Assembly: GCA_937927775.1 (NCBI GenBank)
Contig: CALBEF010000031.1
Coordinates: forward strand, 62,001 to 126,000
DNA: 64,000 bases
Reading direction: 5' to 3'
From: an uncultured Anaerolineae bacterium
GTDB taxonomy: Bacteria > Chloroflexota > Anaerolineae > J036 > Brachytrichaceae
The stretch's first letter is position 1. Every line of letters starts with the position of its first letter. The notes under the pieces were generated by a model. That model saw only the letters and a program-made list of their open reading frames with translations, made no database searches and was not told the origin of the DNA. This document shows positions 8,824-17,699 of this stretch, one piece after another. The position numbers and the translations under genes were made by a program.

Positions 8824-9164
8824 AGCGCCTCCAGAAGCGCGTAGAGGGAGGGAATGGCGATTTGAACGACCAGCGTCACGGCGAAGGTTCGCCACGAGCG
8901 CGGCTGGCCGGCGTAATGGCGGTGATACTCGCCGCTGAGAATGATGAAGGCAATGCCGGCCAGCGCGAAGACGATCAACAGGGCATTGCCAAACACCGCG
9001 CCGGCGCGCAGATCGGCGCCGGCGTTCAGCGCCAGCCGGGCGTACAGCAGAATGGACAACTGCCACAGCGCATATACATTCCACAGCGTCAGCGCCACTG
9101 TCACCAGCCACAGCAGGAAGACTGCGACCGACACAACGGGGTGTCGAGAAGGTGTCGCGCTCAT
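8820..9164 (-). CDS. small membrane protein, three predicted helices
   Basis: This 114-residue hydrophobic protein has three probable transmembrane segments, at about residues 10-33, 53-78 and 92-112, joined by short loops that include a charged SGEYHRHYAGQPRSWR stretch. I recognise no family. It lies in the importer/glucosidase operon: its stop overlaps the glucosidase start as ATGA, and it follows the ABC ATPase gene by 37 bp. It could be an accessory membrane component or simply an unrelated passenger. The ATG at 9164 is the only good start close to the 5' end of the frame. Confidence 0.8.
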   Translation of the reverse strand: MSATPSRHPVVSVAVFLLWLVTVALTLWNVYALWQLSILLYARLALNAGADLRAGAVFGNALLIVFALAGIAFIILSGEYHRHYAGQPRSWRTFAVTLVVQIAIPSLYALLEAL

Positions 9165-9201
9165 TGATGCATTCGCTCCGGCGTTTCTGCGGCCGGCGCG
9201 G

Positions 9202-10260
9202 TCAAATGCCCGTCAACTGCAATTCCTCGGCCCGATGGCAGGACACCCAGTGATCCGGCTTCAGCTCGCGGAACTCGGGCGCCTGTTGCTTGCACAGGTC
9301 CACGGCGTAGCGACAGCGCGGATGGAAGTAGCAGCCGCTGGGCGGGTTGGACGGATCGGCCACGTCGCCCTGCATGATGATGCGCGAGGATCTGTATTTC
9401 GGGTCGGCCTTGGGCACCGATGACAGCAGGGCCTCGGTGTACGGATGCAGCGGATTCTGATACAGCGCTTCGGAAGAAGCCACTTCGACCACTTTGCCCA
9501 CATACATGACCGCAACGCGATCAGAGATATGTTGCACGACGCTGAGGTCGTGCGCGACAAAGATGTAAGACAGGTTGAAGTCGCGCTGCAAGTCCTGCAG
9601 CAGGTTGAGCGTCTGGGCCTGGATCGACACGTCGAGCGCAGAAACCGGCTCGTCGCACAGCACCAGGCGCGGGTTCAGGGCAAGGGCGCGGGCAATGCCG
9701 ATGCGCTGACGCTGCCCGCCGGAGAACTCGTGCGGATAGCGGCGCAAGTGGTCGGGCCGCAGGCCCACGCGCTGCAGGAGGTTGACGATGACCTCCTCGC
9801 TGTGCCGGGGATCGTACTTGCCGTGAATGACCATCGGCTCGGCGATGATGTCTGAAACAGACATGCGCGGGTTGAGCGGGTTGATCGGGTCCTGGAAGAT
9901 CATGGCGATCTCTTCGCGGGTTTTGGTGATCTCATCGCGGTTGAGGCTGACCAGGTTGACCCGCCGGGGCCGGCCGTTCTCAGACAGGACGCGCGACTTG
10001 AACCAGATTTCGCCGGCGGTTGGCTCGTACAGGCGGATGATGCAGCGGCTGGCTGTGGTTTTGCCGCAGCCGCTTTCGCCCACCAGCCCCAGTGTCTCGC
10101 CTTCGCGCAGATACAGGCTGACATCATCCACCGCGCGCACATAGCCCACCGTGCGCCGGAGCAGGCCCTTCTGGATCGGGAAGTATTTCTTCAGATTTTT
10201 GACTTCCAGCAGGATGTTGTCGGTCTGCGAAGTCTCAGATGCCGGTGTCATCTCGTTCAC
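9202..10260 (-). CDS. ABC transporter ATP-binding protein, OppF/DppF type
   Basis: This 352-residue ATPase subunit powers an oligopeptide/oligosaccharide-family importer. Walker A is GESGCGKTT at residues 61-69, the signature is [14 protein letters not shown], and Walker B runs through LVLCDEP. The C-terminal oligopeptide-transporter extension is present with a Cys cluster ([20 protein letters not shown]), which in this family can bind an Fe-S cluster. It pairs with the OppD-type gene immediately upstream, which it overlaps by 4 bp. The substrate cannot be read from this subunit. Confidence 0.95.
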   Translation of the reverse strand: MNEMTPASETSQTDNILLEVKNLKKYFPIQKGLLRRTVGYVRAVDDVSLYLREGETLGLVGESGCGKTTASRCIIRLYEPTAGEIWFKSRVLSENGRPRRVNLVSLNRDEITKTREEIAMIFQDPINPLNPRMSVSDIIAEPMVIHGKYDPRHSEEVIVNLLQRVGLRPDHLRRYPHEFSGGQRQRIGIARALALNPRLVLCDEPVSALDVSIQAQTLNLLQDLQRDFNLSYIFVAHDLSVVQHISDRVAVMYVGKVVEVASSEALYQNPLHPYTEALLSSVPKADPKYRSSRIIMQGDVADPSNPPSGCYFHPRCRYAVDLCKQQAPEFRELKPDHWVSCHRAEELQLTGI

Positions 10261-11408
10261 TCCTCATAAAGCAGGCAGCGCGCCCAGTGATCCGGGCCGG
10301 CCTCGACCCAGCGCGGGATGGTCTGGTCGCACTTGCCGGGCATGAAGGCGGGGCAGCGCGGATGGAAGACGCAGCCGGTGGGCAGGCGCAGCGGATCGGG
10401 CACCATGCCTTCGATGGACGCCAGACGCTGGCCGGTCCTGGGGCCGAGTTTGGGCACGGACTGCAACAGCGCCTTTGTGTAGGGATGTTTGGGGTTGTAG
10501 AACAGATCGACCACTTTGGCGCGCTCGACCTGTTTGCCCATGTACATCACCACGATTTCATCGGCCATGCTGGCGATCACGCCCAGGTTGTGCGTGATGA
10601 ACATGATGGCCATGTTGGCCGTCTGCTGCAACTCGCGCATGATGTCCAGAATCTGGGCCTCGATGGACACGTCGAGGGCGGTGGTTGGCTCGTCGGCGAT
10701 GAGCATGGCCGGCTCGGTGGACAGGGCGATGGCGATCATGACGCGCTGGCGCTGGCCGCCGGACAACTGATGCGGATAACTGTCAACGCGCTGCTCCGGC
10801 CTGGGAATGCCGACGCGCCGCAGCATCTGCACGGCGATCTCGCGCGCTTCTTCGCGCGTGACGTGGCGGTATTGCATGATCTTGTCGGCCATCTGATCGC
10901 CGAGCGTCTTGATCGGCAACAGGCGATGCAGCGTGACGGCTTCGTTGATGTGCGTGCCGGCGGTGTAGACGGGCGTCAGCGAACTCATCGGCTCCTGGAA
11001 GATCATGGCGATCTCGCCGCCGCGAATCTGGCGGATGGTCTCGCCGTCGGGGTCGAGGGTGGTCAGATCGATGATATTCGTCTCGGCGGGGGCGGTCTGG
11101 TGGCCGGCCAGCCGGCGGCGACGGTGGTAAATAATGTTGCCGCCGGTGATTTTGCCCGGCCTGGGGATCATGCGCAGAATAGCGCGCGCCGTGACCGATT
11201 TGCCGCAGCCGCTTTCGCCGATGATGCCCATGGTCTGGCCGCGCTTGATGTCGAAGGTCAGGCCATCAACGGCTTTGACCACGCCGCCGCGAATGTTGAA
11301 CTCGACCTTCAAATCGCGGACTTCGATGAGCGTTTCACGGCTGTCGGGGGCGGCGCCGGCCGGCGCTTCAGCCGTCGGGGTCGGGGAAGGATTCGTTTGC
11401 ATGGTCAT
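10257..11408 (-). CDS. ABC transporter ATP-binding protein, OppD/DppD type
   Basis: This 383-residue partner ATPase carries Walker A GESGCGKS near residue 58, the signature [15 protein letters not shown] and Walker [12 protein letters not shown], followed by the C-terminal oligopeptide-transporter domain with the Cys pattern [11 protein letters not shown]. An insertion of about 25 residues ([15 protein letters not shown]...) sits between Walker A and the Q-loop [11 protein letters not shown]; a similar but shorter insert is present in the OppF-type partner. The gene overlaps its partner downstream as ATGA and follows the permease gene by 3 bp, so all of these subunits come from one mRNA. Confidence 0.95.
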   Translation of the reverse strand: MTMQTNPSPTPTAEAPAGAAPDSRETLIEVRDLKVEFNIRGGVVKAVDGLTFDIKRGQTMGIIGESGCGKSVTARAILRMIPRPGKITGGNIIYHRRRRLAGHQTAPAETNIIDLTTLDPDGETIRQIRGGEIAMIFQEPMSSLTPVYTAGTHINEAVTLHRLLPIKTLGDQMADKIMQYRHVTREEAREIAVQMLRRVGIPRPEQRVDSYPHQLSGGQRQRVMIAIALSTEPAMLIADEPTTALDVSIEAQILDIMRELQQTANMAIMFITHNLGVIASMADEIVVMYMGKQVERAKVVDLFYNPKHPYTKALLQSVPKLGPRTGQRLASIEGMVPDPLRLPTGCVFHPRCPAFMPGKCDQTIPRWVEAGPDHWARCLLYEE

Positions 11409-11411
11409 CTC

Positions 11412-12548
11412 CTAACGTCCGCTGTAGGGGTCGAGCGCGTCGCGCAGCCCGTCGCCCAGCAAGTTATAGGTCATCACAGTGAACAGGATCGGCGGCACTG
11501 TCCACAACAACCAGGGGGTGAAGCGAATGGCCCGCACCGTGGCCGCGTCCTGCAGCAGGGTGCCCCAACTGGTGAGCGGCGGCCGCAGACCGAGGCCAAG
11601 CCAGCTCAGCGCAGTCTCGGCCAGAATCATGCCGGGAATAGACAGGGTGGCGATCACGATGACATGACTCATCGTGCCCGGCAGCAGGTGACGGAACATG
11701 ATGCGGCTGTCTTTTGCCCCAAAGCTCCTGGCGGCCAGCGCATACTCACGCTCGCGCAGCGAGAGCACCAGCCCGCGCACCTGGCGAGCCAGACCGCCCC
11801 AGCCCAGAAAAGCCAAGATGAGTGTCAACATGAAGTACACGCTGATGGGCGACCAAAAGGGCGGGATTGCCGCCGATAACGCCATGAAGAGCGGGATGTT
11901 GGGAAAGGCCGCTAGAAACTCGGTAAAGCGCTGCACAAACATATCGGTGGCGCCGCCGTAGTAGCCGGAGATCACGCCGAGCGTAGCGCCCAGAATCAGA
12001 GTCAGGAATTGTCCAATCAACCCAACCATCAAGGAGAGACGCCCACCGTACATGATGCGTGTGAAGAAGTCGCGCCCCAGCGCGTCGGAGCCCATGATGA
12101 ACAAGCGCGCTTCGCGCTGGTCAGCGTCAATGCCGAATAGGTGAAGGTTGGCGGGAATGAATCCGAACAATAGGTACGGGTCGCCTTGAACAAACAACTT
12201 GACCGGATATTTGCGCTGCGGGTCCTCGACCCAAGTGCGCAGGCGTTTCACCTGATCGATCTTGCGATCCAGACCGTACACAAAGGGCGCTTGAAACTGT
12301 CCGTTCTGATCGACAAAGCGGATGGGGGTAGGCGGCGCTTCGACAAAATTGCTGCGGTTTTCCAGCGCATAAGGCGAGACGAACTCTGGAACAGCCACAA
12401 ACAGGAAGTACAACGCAATCAGGAAAATGCCACCCAGCACGCCCAGCTTGTTTTTCTTGAAGCGATACCAGACCAGGCTCCAGTAGCTCTGGCTGAACTC
12501 TTTCTTTTTGCCCAGCGGCAGGGCGGAAGGCGCGGATGCAACTGCCAT
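11412..12548 (-). CDS. ABC transporter permease, OppC/DppC type
   Basis: This is a 378-residue inner-membrane permease. The N-terminal OppC-specific segment (SLVWYRFKKNKLGVLGGIFLIALYFLF) is followed by a long extracytoplasmic loop (about residues 65-160) and the BPD_transp_1 core with five more hydrophobic helices. The EAA loop appears as EYALAARSFGAKDSRIMFRHLLPG. The start at 12548 has AAGGAG eight bases upstream. The long loop is larger than in short OppC proteins, but longer DppC-like members with such loops are known in sugar-transporting Opp systems. A heptamer repeat tract separates it from the OppB-type gene upstream. Confidence 0.93.
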   Translation of the reverse strand: MAVASAPSALPLGKKKEFSQSYWSLVWYRFKKNKLGVLGGIFLIALYFLFVAVPEFVSPYALENRSNFVEAPPTPIRFVDQNGQFQAPFVYGLDRKIDQVKRLRTWVEDPQRKYPVKLFVQGDPYLLFGFIPANLHLFGIDADQREARLFIMGSDALGRDFFTRIMYGGRLSLMVGLIGQFLTLILGATLGVISGYYGGATDMFVQRFTEFLAAFPNIPLFMALSAAIPPFWSPISVYFMLTLILAFLGWGGLARQVRGLVLSLREREYALAARSFGAKDSRIMFRHLLPGTMSHVIVIATLSIPGMILAETALSWLGLGLRPPLTSWGTLLQDAATVRAIRFTPWLLWTVPPILFTVMTYNLLGDGLRDALDPYSGR

Positions 12549-12598
12549 CGGTTACTCCTTCTCTCTGTTACGCAAGACGCGGACAGGGCACAGGGGGT

Positions 12599-12667
12599 GT
12601 TGCGTATTACGTATTGCGTATTGCGTGTTGCGTGTTGCGTATTGGGTGTTGCGTATTGGGTGTGGGG
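12599..12667. repeat. heptameric tandem repeat (ATTGCGT type) between the two permease genes
   Basis: About ten degenerate copies of a 7-bp unit, consensus (A/G)TTGCGT or ATTGGGT, fill the short gap between the two permease genes, so they lie inside an operon and should be transcribed. The tract runs up to the stop codon of the OppB-type gene. Confidence 0.9.
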
Positions 12668-13654
12668 TTATTCGAGGCGAATGCGGGGGTCAACCCAGGC
12701 CAGCAACAGATCGGCGACGAGATTGCCCACCAGCAACATGATGGTGAGAAAGACGATGCAGGTGCCGGCCAGATACATGTCCAGCTTGCGCAGCGAATCC
12801 ACAAACACCGGCCCGATGGTCGGCAGGTTGAGCACAATCGCCACGAGCGACGAGCCGACGATGATGCTGGGGAACACATCAGAGCCGAGAATCGTGATGA
12901 GCGGGTTGATGGCGATGCGGACGGCGTGCTTCCAGGTCACGGTGCGATTCTTCAGGCCGCGCGCGCGGGCGGCTTCGACGAAGGGCTGACCCAGCGTGTC
13001 GAGCAGGTTGCCGCGCATGATGCGCACCAAACCGCCGATGCCGGTGACGGCGCTGATGAGCGCCGGAATCCACAAGTGCCCCAGCAAATCCATGACCTTT
13101 GCGAAGCTCCAGGGGGCGTCCTGAAACTGCGGCGAAAACAGGCCGGTCACTTCCAGGTTGAAGACGATGATGGCGAAGTACATGATGATCAGCGCCAGCA
13201 GGAAGCCGGGCATGCCCAGGCCGATGAAGCTGACCACCGAGATGATCTGGTCGCCGGGAGAATATTGTTTGACCGCCGAGTACACACCGAGCGGAATCGC
13301 CAGCGCCCAGGTCAGCACCGTGGTGGCGATGGCAAGAATCACCGTGTAGCCCAGCCGGGCGCCGAGTATTTCGCTGACAGGGCGCTCGAACTCAAAGGAT
13401 TCGCCGAAGTCGCCGCGCAGGAAATTGCCGGCCCAGTTGAAGTAACGCTCCAGGAAAGGCTTGTCCAGCCCGTAGCGCGCACGCAGCATCTCAACTTGCT
13501 GTTCGGCGCTGCGGTCGCCTCTGGCGCGCAGTTGCTGAACCCTCTGCGTCAGGTAGTCGCCGGGCGGCAACTCAATGATCACAAAGCTGACAAAGGACAC
13601 CAGCACAACCATGATCAATGCGTAGCCGACGCGGCGAATGAGGTAGTTCACCAT
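12668..13654 (-). CDS. ABC transporter permease, OppB/DppB type
   Basis: This 328-residue inner-membrane permease begins with the typical OppB start (YLIRRVGYALIMVVLVSFVSFVIIELPPGDYL). A periplasmic segment follows, then the BPD_transp_1 domain with five helices and the EAA loop FVEAARARGLKNRTVTWKHAVRIAINP that docks onto the ATPases. The start is supported by AAGGAG upstream. It is preceded by a strong stem-loop after the binding-protein gene, which may lower its expression relative to the binding protein. Confidence 0.94.
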   Translation of the reverse strand: MVNYLIRRVGYALIMVVLVSFVSFVIIELPPGDYLTQRVQQLRARGDRSAEQQVEMLRARYGLDKPFLERYFNWAGNFLRGDFGESFEFERPVSEILGARLGYTVILAIATTVLTWALAIPLGVYSAVKQYSPGDQIISVVSFIGLGMPGFLLALIIMYFAIIVFNLEVTGLFSPQFQDAPWSFAKVMDLLGHLWIPALISAVTGIGGLVRIMRGNLLDTLGQPFVEAARARGLKNRTVTWKHAVRIAINPLITILGSDVFPSIIVGSSLVAIVLNLPTIGPVFVDSLRKLDMYLAGTCIVFLTIMLLVGNLVADLLLAWVDPRIRLE

Positions 13655-13780
13655 CTGCGTTTCTCCTTATTAACACATCCCTGCTTGGTAAGGGATTGGC
13701 TCTCCTGCAGCTTCCAGGCGTGCGGAAGAGTTGTAGCACGAACTTATAACAAGACGAGAGCACCCTGGCTATAAATCGCA

Positions 13781-13822
13781 AGTGGCGGATGGTTGGTGAT
13801 CTGATCCAATCCATCCGCCACT
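13781..13822 (-). terminator. stem-loop between binding-protein and permease genes
   Basis: Arms AGTGGCGGATGG (13781-13792) and CCATCCGCCACT (13811-13822) form a perfect 12-bp stem, which extends further through loop complementarity (TTGG with CCAA). In ABC operons such structures after the binding-protein gene commonly protect its mRNA 3' end or partly terminate, giving an excess of binding protein over permease. That role is inferred from position. Confidence 0.6.
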
Positions 13823-13915
13823 CGCGCGCAGCGGGGTATTAGCCGGTTAATCGAGGTAGGGTGGGGTGTTCAGTCATGCCCCGCGCATCTTCTCTCTATC
13901 GCTCAGCGCGAGGCA

Positions 13916-16000
13916 CTATTTGTCCATCCACCACGTCGCGGCGATCTGGTTACCAGGTGTCGCCGGCGCCCACGGGCCGACCACGCCATAGTCCAGAATG
14001 TTGCGCATGTAGTTCTTGACGATAACGGGCATAGGCTGGTCGCCGGCTACGCCGATGACAAATGGCCCTTCCTCCGCAATCAGGTCGATGGCCTCCCAGA
14101 CCACACGGTGGCGATCCTCAACACTCCTGGTCGCCAGGCCTTTCTCGAACAGCGCTTGCAGCTTGGCTGCCGGGCTGTCGGGTTCGGGTTGTATGCCGCA
14201 CGAGTACGGCTGGCCCTCAACAAGCCTGCACTTGTCTTTACCCTCCTCATACCACCGCCCCGCCAGCGGGAACATGTAGCGGTTGACGAGCGGGAAGATC
14301 CAATCCGGATACGTCCAGATATCAATCTCAGAGATGTGCGCCGCTTTCAACATGTATTGGCCTTCGGCAACTCGCGTGCCTTCTTCGGGCTGGCCCTCCA
14401 TGTTGTTCACACGCACCTTGATGCCCAGATTCTTCTCCCACTGCGCCTTGGCCTCCGCTGCGGCATCCACTTGCACTTTCAGGCTGCCGCCCCAGGCGGT
14501 CACGTCAAGCACTAGCTCAAACGGTTTGCCGCCAGGCAGGGTGCGGAAGCCATCAGCGCCTTTCTGCATGCCGATCTCGTCAAGCAACTTGTTGGCTGTC
14601 TCGGCGTCGAAGTCGGCGTAGGAGCTGGCCCACTTCTGGTACGCCTCTTGGCCCTGCGGGCCGGCGAAGTGCCATGACTGTGGGCTGATGGTCGCGCCCT
14701 TGGCCTCGCCGATGCCGCCCCATGCTACGTCAATGATGCGCTCGCGATCCAAGCCCAAGGATAGCGCCTGGCGGAAGCGCTTGTCGCGCAGCAGCGCACG
14801 AATTTCCGCTGCCATCTCCGGCGTGTCGTCCGGGTAGTTCTTGCCGCCCTCGACGTAGTCCTGGTTGACCATATAGCCCGGCCAGGCGCCGGCGCCATTC
14901 ATATAGTTCTCCAGGAAGCGATAGTTATTGGCCTGCGCTCTCTCGCGCAGCAACGGAATTTCATTCGGTCCGCCGCAAACACGGAACGCTGTGTCATAGC
15001 GGCCCTGCGCGCAGTTGAGGATGCGCACCTGCTCATCTGACACAATCTCTACGGCGATCGCGTCGATGTACGGCAACTGGTTGCCCTCTTCATCCACGCG
15101 CCAGTAGTACGGGTTGCGGGTGAACTTGTAGTTCTGGCCGTCAGTAGACAATTCGGTCAAGCACCAGGCGAACAGGCAAGGATACCCCGGCGTCTGCCAC
15201 CACTGGTCGGCCTTCTGTAGATCGTCATAGGTCTTGTCCGAGGCGTACTTGGGGTGGAACTGCTTCAGATAATGGGCTGGCTTCATCATGGAGTTGGCGA
15301 ACTCCCAGTAGCCCTGCGCCATGTAGAACGGGTTGACCCACATGGCCTTGTCCGACTTCCAGATCAGAGTGAAGTCGTCGGGGAACTCCATGTCGATCAA
15401 CGACCCATCCGACTTGCGCAACCAGGCCGGTCGCGCGACGCTGCCTTTGTAGTCCTCATCCTTGACCATGTCCTCCCACCAGAACTTCCAGTCGGCCGTG
15501 GTGTAAGGCTGGCCGTCGGACCACTTCAGGCCCTTGCGCAGTTTGAGCGTGAAGGTCTTGCCGTCTTCAGACCATTCATAGCTCTCGGCAAGGCCCGGCT
15601 CGTAACCGGTGAGATCGGCTTTCCACTTAATCGGCGCTTCTACAGCGAAGTAAAGCAGCACATTGCCGACACCCGGCCACCAGCTCGCTGTCTGGATCGT
15701 GCCGCCGTACTTGCCGATCGCCTCTCGCACTGGGGTTACGACCGGATCGGCTGGCAAACGCTCATCGACCGGGGGCAACTGACCATTCTTAACGAGCTCA
15801 GCCAGGTCAGGGGCCTCGTTATATTTAGATGGGGTAGTTGCCGGCACCGGCGGCTCTGTCGGAGCAACCATCGCAGGAGTCGGAGTGGGCGGTGCCGGCG
15901 CTGCTGTGGGCGATTCAGGGGCAGGCGCGGGGCCGCCGCAACCTGCTGCCAGCAAGGCTGCGCTGACGAGCAGGCCAATTCGTATCTTCGCATTCCTCAT
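13916..16000 (-). CDS. ABC transporter substrate-binding lipoprotein (SBP_bac_5 family)
   Basis: This 694-residue lipoprotein has a signal ending in LLAAGC with Cys21 as the lipidation site, then a Pro/Ala/Thr linker to about residue 60. The SBP_bac_5 fold follows: YGGTIQTASW, TGYEPGLAESYEWSEDGKTFTLKLRKGLKWSDGQPYTTADWKF is the family hallmark, and later RFRQALSLGLDRERI is conserved. It is longer than most OppA proteins (~530-600), as seen in relatives from Thermotogae and Chloroflexota that bind oligosaccharides. With an alpha-glucosidase gene in the same operon, sugar binding is more likely than peptide binding, but this is inference. The start is supported by AAAGGAGG upstream. Confidence 0.95.
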   Translation of the reverse strand: MRNAKIRIGLLVSAALLAAGCGGPAPAPESPTAAPAPPTPTPAMVAPTEPPVPATTPSKYNEAPDLAELVKNGQLPPVDERLPADPVVTPVREAIGKYGGTIQTASWWPGVGNVLLYFAVEAPIKWKADLTGYEPGLAESYEWSEDGKTFTLKLRKGLKWSDGQPYTTADWKFWWEDMVKDEDYKGSVARPAWLRKSDGSLIDMEFPDDFTLIWKSDKAMWVNPFYMAQGYWEFANSMMKPAHYLKQFHPKYASDKTYDDLQKADQWWQTPGYPCLFAWCLTELSTDGQNYKFTRNPYYWRVDEEGNQLPYIDAIAVEIVSDEQVRILNCAQGRYDTAFRVCGGPNEIPLLRERAQANNYRFLENYMNGAGAWPGYMVNQDYVEGGKNYPDDTPEMAAEIRALLRDKRFRQALSLGLDRERIIDVAWGGIGEAKGATISPQSWHFAGPQGQEAYQKWASSYADFDAETANKLLDEIGMQKGADGFRTLPGGKPFELVLDVTAWGGSLKVQVDAAAEAKAQWEKNLGIKVRVNNMEGQPEEGTRVAEGQYMLKAAHISEIDIWTYPDWIFPLVNRYMFPLAGRWYEEGKDKCRLVEGQPYSCGIQPEPDSPAAKLQALFEKGLATRSVEDRHRVVWEAIDLIAEEGPFVIGVAGDQPMPVIVKNYMRNILDYGVVGPWAPATPGNQIAATWWMDK

Positions 16001-16549
16001 GATTCTTTCTTCCTCCTTTACTCATTTACTCATTCATAGGTGTTCCTGAGTATGAGAAACCACTTTGGATTTTCCTACCCCTGCGCACCAGCATGGCGCG
16101 CCGAGCAGGAAACCGATCACAAGAGACAGTTGCAGATATCGCTGGTTGGTTCACCTCCTGAAGCAATAAAAAATATTGGGGGCGCTCATGTTCCAATTGG
16201 GAGGCGTCAAGACCGACTGATTTGCGGTCGTTTGTCTTGCGTGTGGAGTGGTCGCCGCATTTGCAAAACACATACCGGGCTGGCAATGCCGCAAACAGCC
16301 ATCTGCCTCAGCTTGGAAGAGCATGACCGACCTGATTATAGCGCTGGCTCAGAGATCACACCAGACGCACGGCAGGCGCGCCTCTGCGTCTAAACCTTTG
16401 TCATTGCAGGAGGCAGCGCTGTAATCGTTTACATCGGGAGTGTAAACAATTACATGGCGTCTGTCAAGCGCGACAGCGACCATGCGACCATGCGACATTT
16501 CGCGTTGCGCCTGGCGTCCTCCGGGTGATAAGATTTAACACGAGCATCC
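16001..16549. other. 549-bp divergent intergenic region upstream of the importer operon
   Basis: No convincing gene is seen here. The region separates the importer operon (minus) from the APH-like kinase gene (plus). It holds the ribosome binding site of the binding-protein gene next to 16000. An isolated AGGAGGT-like sequence (minus strand, near 16155) has no usable start codon at the right distance. Two LacI-type operators lie near 16420-16454. A possible plus-strand promoter for the kinase is TTGCGC (16505-16510), 18 bp, TAAGAT (16529-16534). Confidence 0.7.
16420..16454. promoter_or_regulatory. pair of LacI/GalR-family operator-like palindromes
   Basis: TGTAATCGTTTACA (16420-16433) and TGTAAACAATTACA (16441-16454) both fit TGTAA-N4-TTACA, the core of LacI/GalR operators and of catabolite-responsive elements. 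Their starts are 21 bp apart, two helical turns, so two dimers could bind on the same face. They probably control the importer operon, the kinase, or both. No LacI-type regulator gene lies in the window. Confidence 0.75.
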
Positions 16550-17545
16550 GTGGTTGACTCTTCCAATCTCGATACCCTGACCGGTCTGATTGCCAGCGCA
16601 TTCGGCGTTGATCGGGCTTCTGTGCGACTCACCCCCATCCCCACCGGCAAGCACAACCGCTCGCACTACGTCGAAAGCGCCGCCGGCTCTCATGTGCTGC
16701 GCGTCGCCCCGCCCGACGACGCCGGCTTCCTCTTCTACGAAGCGCGCATGATGCGCCAGGAGCCGGCGCTGCATGCGCTCATCCGCCGGCGCCTGCCCAT
16801 TCCCGTCGCCGACGTGGTTCATCATGACTTCACCCGCGCGCGCTTCGACCGCGACTATCTCATCATGACCGCGCTGCCCGGCATCCCGCTCAGCGCCGCA
16901 ACCAATCTGACCCGGGCCCGGCTGGATCGCGCACTGCGCCAGACCGGCGAGTGCCTGCGCCAATTGCATTCGCTAACCGCCGAGGACTGCCTGGGCCGGC
17001 CCATGCACGGCTACATCGGCGCGCATCAGCCCATGACGCCGCAGCCCACCTGGTGGGAGGCGTTCCGCGTCATGTGGCACAAGCTGCTGGATGATGTGGT
17101 GGCCTGCGAATCCTACTCGCCGGAGGAAGCCCAGGCCATGCGCGATCTGCTCGATTACTACCGGCGCTATTTCGACCGGCCTGTAACCCCGCGCCTGCTG
17201 CACATGGATGTGTGGGGCCAGAACATCCTGGTGGATGACGCCGGCAACGTCACCGGCCTGGTGGACTTCGACCGCGCGCTGTGGGGCGATGTGGAGATCG
17301 AGTTTGCCGTGCTCGATTACTGCGGCATCAGCGAGCCGGCCTTCTGGCAGGGCTACGGCGCCGCGCGCGATACATCCACTGCCGCAGCGGTGCGCCGGCA
17401 GTTCTATCTGCTCTACGAAGTGCAGAAATACATGCCCATCGAAGTGTGGCGGCGCAACAACCCCGCCGCCGCGCAGCGTTACAAGCGACAATGTCTGGCG
17501 CTGGCGGCGCAATTGTTGCCGTCCGGCGCCTTGTCCGCAAACTGA
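16550..17545 (+). CDS. aminoglycoside phosphotransferase-fold kinase
   Basis: This 331-residue soluble protein of the APH/choline-kinase fold has a GTG start. The N-lobe includes PIPTGKHNRSHYVES and SHVLRVAPPD. The catalytic loop HMDVWGQNILV (about residues 218-228) gives the HxDxxxxN pattern, and the DFD motif follows in LVDFDRALWGD (about 236-246), so the kinase site looks intact. The family phosphorylates small alcohols, sugars or antibiotics; the substrate is unknown. It stands alone on the plus strand between the importer operon and the SelA-like/amidohydrolase pair, and shares the operator region with the importer, so a sugar or amino-sugar substrate is more plausible than drug resistance. 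Confidence 0.85.
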   Translation: MVDSSNLDTLTGLIASAFGVDRASVRLTPIPTGKHNRSHYVESAAGSHVLRVAPPDDAGFLFYEARMMRQEPALHALIRRRLPIPVADVVHHDFTRARFDRDYLIMTALPGIPLSAATNLTRARLDRALRQTGECLRQLHSLTAEDCLGRPMHGYIGAHQPMTPQPTWWEAFRVMWHKLLDDVVACESYSPEEAQAMRDLLDYYRRYFDRPVTPRLLHMDVWGQNILVDDAGNVTGLVDFDRALWGDVEIEFAVLDYCGISEPAFWQGYGAARDTSTAAAVRRQFYLLYEVQKYMPIEVWRRNNPAAAQRYKRQCLALAAQLLPSGALSAN

Positions 17546-17560
17546 TGCGCCCCGGACGCA

Positions 17561-17627
17561 AAGACTCAAAGCCAACGCAGCGCAGTCAGGGGTGCGCGTA
17601 GTTCTCAGCCCGGATTCTTTGAGTCTT
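17561..17627. terminator. inverted repeat between convergent genes
   Basis: AAGACTCAAAG (17561-17571) and CTTTGAGTCTT (17617-17627) are perfect 11-bp inverted repeats 45 bp apart, in the gap between the convergent kinase and SelA-like genes. A bidirectional terminator or a fragment of a repeat family is possible; the long loop makes a simple intrinsic terminator doubtful. Confidence 0.4.
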
Positions 17628-17699
17628 CGTGGTTCGATTCCTGAGAGCGAACCACACAGAAACCAGGAACACAAAGCGGCATCGGAATAGACCCGTGCG

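Noticed and set aside
12599-12667. Possible CRISPR array
   Set aside because: Units are 7 bp and contiguous, with no 20-40 bp repeats or spacers; no cas genes nearby.
16040-16393. 117-codon open frame in the large gap upstream of the importer operon
   Set aside because: No ribosome binding site, no recognisable pattern and codon use unlike the neighbours; the region reads better as regulatory DNA.
16550-17545. Aminoglycoside resistance gene
   Set aside because: The APH fold alone does not show drug resistance; the gene sits among sugar-related genes with no sign of mobility.
17630-17645. GGTTCGATTC sequence resembling a tRNA T-loop
   Set aside because: The flanks do not form a 5-bp T-stem and no acceptor, D or anticodon arms can be placed around it.
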